A program made the position numbers and the translations under genes. Below the pieces are notes generated by a model that did no database searches, was not told the origin of the DNA, and saw nothing but the letters and a program-made list of their open reading frames with translations. This document shows, piece after piece, positions 6,101-9,297 of a stretch of DNA of 9,297 bases. Positions within the stretch are counted from its first letter, which is position 1. Each line of letters starts with the position of its first letter. Source of the DNA: Clostridiales bacterium (GTDB taxonomy: Bacteria > Bacillota > Clostridia > Christensenellales > CAG-138); assembly GCA_009783775.1 (NCBI GenBank), contig WRCT01000063.1:1-9297 (forward strand), written 5' to 3'.

Positions 6101-6462
6101 GCATGACGGACAGCAGCCCCGAGACGATCGCCGCCTCCGACAGCGGCTTTGCCGATAAATCGACGGTGATTGGTCAGCTGGCCAGAAACAAGAACGGCAA
6201 ACTCAAGGCCTCGGACGCATTGGCGACACAGCAGGAATTGCAAAAGGTGCGGCGCATTGCAAAGCAGGTGGCGGCGCGGTTGGCGGAGGACATTTTGCGC
6301 GGGGAGGCGGCCGTTTCGCCTATGAAGGGCGGGTGCAAGCATTGCGCCTATGGCAGCCTGTGCCGCTTTGACAGCCGACTGCCGGACTGCCGCGAGCGAA
6401 AGAAAGCGGATGTAAAATGGAAGACCCTGCTGGCGCGGGAGGAGGTGAGCCTCCATGATTAA
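3154..6462 (+). CDS. addB: ATP-dependent helicase/deoxyribonuclease subunit B (AddB)
   Basis: This 1102-residue protein is near the usual AddB length (about 1100-1200). With AddA it forms the cytoplasmic complex that unwinds and resects double-strand breaks for RecA-dependent repair. Residues 9-16 (GRAGAGKT) are the Walker A motif in the family's usual place near the N-terminus; the remaining helicase motifs are degenerate, as expected for AddB. The C-terminal RecB-like nuclease domain shows KIDRVD (catalytic Asp889), VVDYKRS (Asp906, Lys908) and LQLPLYL. Four cysteines, Cys746 in FAKCPF and Cys1061, Cys1064 and Cys1070 (CX2CX5C), match the iron-sulfur cluster ligands known in Bacillus AddB, so the cluster is probably present. 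GGAGG at 3144-3148 lies 5 bases before the ATG. The stop codon overlaps the addA start. Confidence 0.97.
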   Translation: MSQIEILSGRAGAGKTRKVLRRVKEHMDRGEPVFLLVPEQSTFEAERALAELAGGLVGAEVYGFGRLCERILQAAGNVTPTLSRQGRVMVMRRVIGQNERKLTLFARAAKTPGFAERMDELACTLKKSNITPEALAAAVEKLEPQSQLAMKLSDIGLLYAASEAFLAPRYLTEDDGPTAVLSLLPTSFLAGAYVYVDGIDNPSHQMFSLLAAIVRCAARVTFTLRLDEENAPLFAPDQRIFERLRVLAAEQAIPLSHTPLTESEPHPTPALAHLERYLFAGSGPAFAGEARAVTQTAASTPYEEVEFLAEQILSLARKGTRYRDMAVIAGDVEAYAPLIARAFALRGIPLFYDAKRPILGHAAAELLLAGVAAVAQGYRAEDILRVLKSGYSGCAREDIEVFENYILRYGVTGGEMKRPFAFGEVPEIAQAVRARIMAPLTALHEGLRHPTVAAKAEAVYDFLVQLKLAEQLQEQARALLAAGEKSAAQVSAQVWNAIVTLLSQLHTIMGEERISMRDFSAVLAEGVRGYDAGLLPGTADQVLLGDVRRTRVGKLDTLFVVGCREGALPRAFSDDALLNDRELNRMEESGLTVWDGSQLLAQSDRLALYTALCKAQRRLFFSYAFASGGETLAPSPLLGRVRGLLPNAIHQTALGGDESWPACQRTAFHALALAVEKQRRGEGESPLLPALLDYFSGTEYEPRAQRILNGEALRLSPPPFDRETVDAMYGGLEKASASRLERFAKCPFAHFAQYGLGAKERPEAEEKPADEGSFLHDALDAFIRQAALDGKDLLTLSDEEAEAMLREIAENLHRAHKGGLLLRDDSLREALFLRMEALTQSVFSLLCHLRAGRFVPLATELRFGYAEGLPPVVLTLADGRRLALQGKIDRVDTAQSEGERLVRVVDYKRSEHTLKAPELADGTALQLPLYLEAATRGEERAAGMYYMSLTPDFPDDLTSDGRTAPQAEETQGEGALPTRLLVGMTDSSPETIAASDSGFADKSTVIGQLARNKNGKLKASDALATQQELQKVRRIAKQVAARLAEDILRGEAAVSPMKGGCKHCAYGSLCRFDSRLPDCRERKKADVKWKTLLAREEVSLHD

Positions 6463-9297
6463 CTGGACGGACAACCAACGGGCCGCGATCGAGACGCGGG
6501 GTAATCTGCTGGTATCGGCGGCGGCGGGCGCGGGCAAGACGGCGGTATTGACCGAGCGTGTGGTCTCCCTTGTGCTGGCCGGCACGGGCATTGACCGCGT
6601 TTTGGTGCTGACCTTTACGCGCGCCGCAGCGGCGGAGATGAAGGAGCGCATTTCTCAACGTCTCGATGAAACGTTGAGAAATGCGCAGATTCCAGATTCC
6701 AGATTCCAGATTCCAGAAAAGCTGGCAGCTTATCTGCGCGAGCAGATCGATATGCTGTCGGGGGCGAGCATTTCCACGATCGACTCGTTTTGCGATAAGG
6801 TGGTTTCGCGGCACTTTCATCTGGTGGGGCTGTCCCCCTCCGCCCGCACCGTGGACGAGACGCAGAGCGCGGTGCTGCGCGCGGCCGCGCTGGAGGAGAG
6901 CCTGTTGGATTGCGCGGGCAACCGGCCCGAGACCTATCGGCTGCTGGTCGGCGCCTTCGGGGACAAAAAGCGTTTGGCGGAGCAGATCGCCGAGCTGACC
7001 CGTTTTTTGCAAACGCAGCCGGAGCCGAAACGGTGGCTTTCCGAGCTGGTAGAAGGGCTGGACGATCCGGCGCGGGCCGAGGCCATGCAGGCGGCGTATC
7101 TGGCCGGCTTAAAGGAGGAGCTGCGGCAGCAATTAGAGCAGGTGCGCGCCATGCGCGATTCCCTGCCGTCCGGTTTTGAAAAGCTGAGCGCGCACATCGA
7201 CACGGAACTGCCTCGGTTATGGGACACGTTGGAACGGGAGACCCCGGCGCGCTACGCGGACGCGCTGGATATGACATTTGAGGACGCGCCCGACTCGAAG
7301 GGCTGCGACGAGGCCATCAAAAAGCGTATGCTGGGCGCGCGCACCGAGCTGAGAAACCTGGTCCGGACGCAGTGCAGGAAATGCCGGCGCGCCCTTTATA
7401 ATTTCCCGCGCGCGCAGGAGCTCGGGGCGCAGGTGACGCGTGCGCTCTGTGAGGAGACGCAGTCTTTTCTTGCGGTCTACCGTGCGCACAAGCACGAGGA
7501 AAACGCGCGCGACTACGGGGATTTGGAGCATTACGCGCTGGAGATTTTGCAGCGGCCCGAGGTGGCCGAGGAATACCGCCGCCGCTATGAGGCGATCATC
7601 ATCGACGAGTATCAGGACAGCAACCGTGTGCAGGAGCGCATTCTGGCGGCCATCCGCCGGCCGGACAACCTCTATTATGTGGGCGATGTGAAACAGTCCA
7701 TCTACGGGTTTCGGCAGGCCGACCCCTCCCTGTTTTTGGAGAAGGCGCGCGACTTTCGCGGCGAGGCCGGACAGGTCGTGCACTTGAACGCGAACTTCCG
7801 CAGCACGCGGGCCGTGATCGACGCCGTCAACCGCGTCTTTGAGACCATTATGCTGGGTGAGGACGGTTTGGCGTATGACGCGGACGCGGCCCTGCACTTG
7901 GGTCGGGAACCGAAGGAGGGGGAAGACGCGGGGACCTGTGAGCTGCACCTGATTGAAACGGAGGCGGGAGATCCGGACGAGGACTTGACCGCCGCCGAGG
8001 CGGAGGCCCTGTTCGCGGCAAAGAAAATACGGGAGCTGATGGACCGGCACGCGTATCAGTTCAAGGACTTTGTGGTTCTTTTGCGCACGTCCACCCATAT
8101 GCGTGCCTGGGCGCAGACCTTGGCGGCGGCCGGTATCCCCTGTTTTGTTCAGCTGACGGGCGGGTATTTTGACGCGATCGAGGTGCAGGTGCTCGAGAAC
8201 CTGCTGCGCGTGCTGGACAACCGCAGGCAGGATATCCCCCTGCTGTCCGTGCTGCGTTGCGGCTTTGGCGGCTTTTCCGACGCGGAGCTGGTTAAGATCC
8301 GGCAAGCGGATAAAGAGGGAAATTTTATTGACTGCCTGCTGAAGTGTAGGGCGGGGGCGGGCGTTCGCCGTGTTGAGAAGTTTTTAGCGTGGCTGGACAG
8401 GCTTTACGAGCAATCGAAGATCAAACCCGTGGCGGAGTTGATCGCGGATATATTGGACGAGACCGCATACTATGAGGAGATGGGCGCCATGCCCGGCGGG
8501 GCGCAGCGGCAGGCGAACTTAAACGCGCTGGTGGACAAGGCCAGGGCCTTCGGCGACGCGGGCGGGTTTGGCGTGCATGGGTTCTTGCGCTATATGGCCG
8601 AGGCGAAAAAGTCGGCGAATGTGGGGGCCAGCCCGACCGACACGGGGGACGTCGTGCGGATCATGACCGTGCACAAGGCAAAGGGTCTGGAGTTTCCCGT
8701 CGTTTTTTTGGGCGGGCTGGGGCAAAAGTTCAGCAGCCAGGACAGCAGGAAATCCATGCTGGCGCATTCGGATTTGGGCTTGGGTCTCAAGCTCATCGAC
8801 CGGCGTGACGGCGTGACGCGGGACAGTATGCAGCGCGCCGTGATCCTGGCCGCCGAAAAGCGGGCGCAGTGGCAGGAGGAAATGCGCGTGCTCTATGTGG
8901 CCATGACGCGCGCACGCGCGCGGCTGTATCTGATCGGCAGCCTAAAGAACGCCGCAGACGAATTGGCCAACCCGCCGTTTTTGACCGCGCAGACGATCGC
9001 CGGCGCGAACAAGTTTCTCACTTGGCTGCGGCTGGCGTTTGCCGGCCAGCCCAATGCCTTTGTGCACACCGGGGCGGACTTGGCGGACGCCGAGCCCGCG
9101 CCCCTTGCGCCCCTGTCGGCGCAGGATACGCAGAATCTGTCCGCCGCGCTGGCCGCGCACCTGAACTGGCGTTATCCGCATGAGGACGTGACGGGCCTGC
9201 CGAACAAGCTGTCCGTGTCCGCGCTCTCGGATTCGGAGCCGACTTTCGCGCAGCCCGTCTTTGCCGCGCCGAAGGAGACCGCCGCGTCACGCGGTAC
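6455..9297 (+). CDS. addA: ATP-dependent helicase/nuclease subunit A (AddA), 3' end outside window
   Basis: The frame is open for 947 codons from the ATG at 6455 to the window end. AddA is the UvrD-type 3'-5' helicase and nuclease subunit of AddAB. All helicase motifs are present in order: Walker A AAGAGKT (23-29), TFTRAAAAEMKE (53-64), STIDSFC (107-113), Walker B IIIDEYQD (381-388), GDVKQSIYGFRQADP, NANFRST, MTVHKAKGLEF (737-747) and RVLYVAMTRAR (811-821). AddA proteins are about 1200 residues, so the missing part is the C-terminal nuclease domain; its absence is due to the window edge. The start overlaps the addB stop by 8 bases, with GGAGG at 6441-6445 inside addB, indicating translational coupling. 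Residues 65-88 are encoded by a palindrome and an AGATTCC repeat in the linker between motif Ia and STIDSFC; the frame is preserved. Confidence 0.97.
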   Translation, partial: MINWTDNQRAAIETRGNLLVSAAAGAGKTAVLTERVVSLVLAGTGIDRVLVLTFTRAAAAEMKERISQRLDETLRNAQIPDSRFQIPEKLAAYLREQIDMLSGASISTIDSFCDKVVSRHFHLVGLSPSARTVDETQSAVLRAAALEESLLDCAGNRPETYRLLVGAFGDKKRLAEQIAELTRFLQTQPEPKRWLSELVEGLDDPARAEAMQAAYLAGLKEELRQQLEQVRAMRDSLPSGFEKLSAHIDTELPRLWDTLERETPARYADALDMTFEDAPDSKGCDEAIKKRMLGARTELRNLVRTQCRKCRRALYNFPRAQELGAQVTRALCEETQSFLAVYRAHKHEENARDYGDLEHYALEILQRPEVAEEYRRRYEAIIIDEYQDSNRVQERILAAIRRPDNLYYVGDVKQSIYGFRQADPSLFLEKARDFRGEAGQVVHLNANFRSTRAVIDAVNRVFETIMLGEDGLAYDADAALHLGREPKEGEDAGTCELHLIETEAGDPDEDLTAAEAEALFAAKKIRELMDRHAYQFKDFVVLLRTSTHMRAWAQTLAAAGIPCFVQLTGGYFDAIEVQVLENLLRVLDNRRQDIPLLSVLRCGFGGFSDAELVKIRQADKEGNFIDCLLKCRAGAGVRRVEKFLAWLDRLYEQSKIKPVAELIADILDETAYYEEMGAMPGGAQRQANLNALVDKARAFGDAGGFGVHGFLRYMAEAKKSANVGASPTDTGDVVRIMTVHKAKGLEFPVVFLGGLGQKFSSQDSRKSMLAHSDLGLGLKLIDRRDGVTRDSMQRAVILAAEKRAQWQEEMRVLYVAMTRARARLYLIGSLKNAADELANPPFLTAQTIAGANKFLTWLRLAFAGQPNAFVHTGADLADAEPAPLAPLSAQDTQNLSAALAAHLNWRYPHEDVTGLPNKLSVSALSDSEPTFAQPVFAAPKETAASRG
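6646..6686. repeat. 16-bp perfect inverted repeat inside addA
   Basis: GCGCATTTCTCAACGT at 6646-6661 is perfectly complementary to ACGTTGAGAAATGCGC at 6671-6686. The 9-base spacer can pair further by two base pairs after one mismatch, giving almost a continuous hairpin. It codes for residues about 65-77 of AddA (ISQRLDETLRN) and directly adjoins the heptamer repeat. Bases here are more AT-rich than the surrounding gene. Confidence 0.9.
6687..6717 (+). repeat. Perfect tandem heptamer repeat AGATTCC inside addA
   Basis: Four perfect AGATTCC units (6687-6714) and three bases of a fifth lie in the addA frame and encode QIPDSRFQIPE (residues 78-88). A heptamer cycles through all three codon phases every 21 bases, and this unit contains no stop codon on either strand. 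The same unit, degenerate, occurs at 2544-2571. Confidence 0.95.

Noticed and set aside
7217..8305. 362-codon open frame on the - strand within addA
   Set aside because: It is antisense to the addA helicase motifs and lacks any recognisable domain or ribosome binding site; a compositional shadow.
6455..9297. addA truncated pseudogene lacking its nuclease domain
   Set aside because: The frame is still open at the window edge, so the missing domain reflects only where the window ends.

Overview
The window is a stretch of ordinary chromosome from a GC-rich low-branching Firmicute, most likely a Clostridia-type anaerobe. The evidence for this is an AddAB recombination nuclease rather than RecBCD, GGAGG-type ribosome binding sites, Firmicute-like MurA and EF-Tu sequences, and families of short dispersed repeats of the kind seen in gut Clostridia genomes. 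The species cannot be named from this sequence.

Layout: bases 1-69 are the last codons of a tuf gene (EF-Tu) on the + strand. A composite repeat of nested palindromes (70-220) separates it from a convergent murA (202-1479, -). Upstream of murA on the same strand is a membrane-anchored solute-binding-like protein (1620-2459, -); the roughly 140 bases between these two hold a common type of inverted repeat and a candidate murA promoter. A divergent intergenic region (2460-2597) carries candidate promoters for both directions and a degenerate heptamer repeat. On the + strand follow thpR (2598-3119, RNA 2',3'-cyclic phosphodiesterase), addB (3154-6462) and addA (from 6455, running off the window end). 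addB and addA overlap by 8 bases and clearly form one translationally coupled unit. They encode the two subunits of the ATP-dependent helicase/nuclease that processes double-strand breaks for RecA loading. thpR is probably co-transcribed with them but has no obvious functional link.

The genes are conventional. The unusual part is the repeat content. Three different 7-base units (TGTACAA, AGATTCC, GTGGTCA) occur in short tandem runs at several places. Two runs lie in frame inside conserved genes: four units in the helicase part of addA, next to a 16-bp inverted repeat, and five units in thpR. The thpR run has a perfect 25-bp inverted partner that provides the thpR stop codon and ends just before the addB ribosome binding site. 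Because 7 is not a multiple of 3, gain or loss of one unit would frameshift addA or thpR, so these are candidate phase-variable or recently invaded sites. I see no CRISPR array, tRNA, rRNA, transposase or novel multi-gene defence system.
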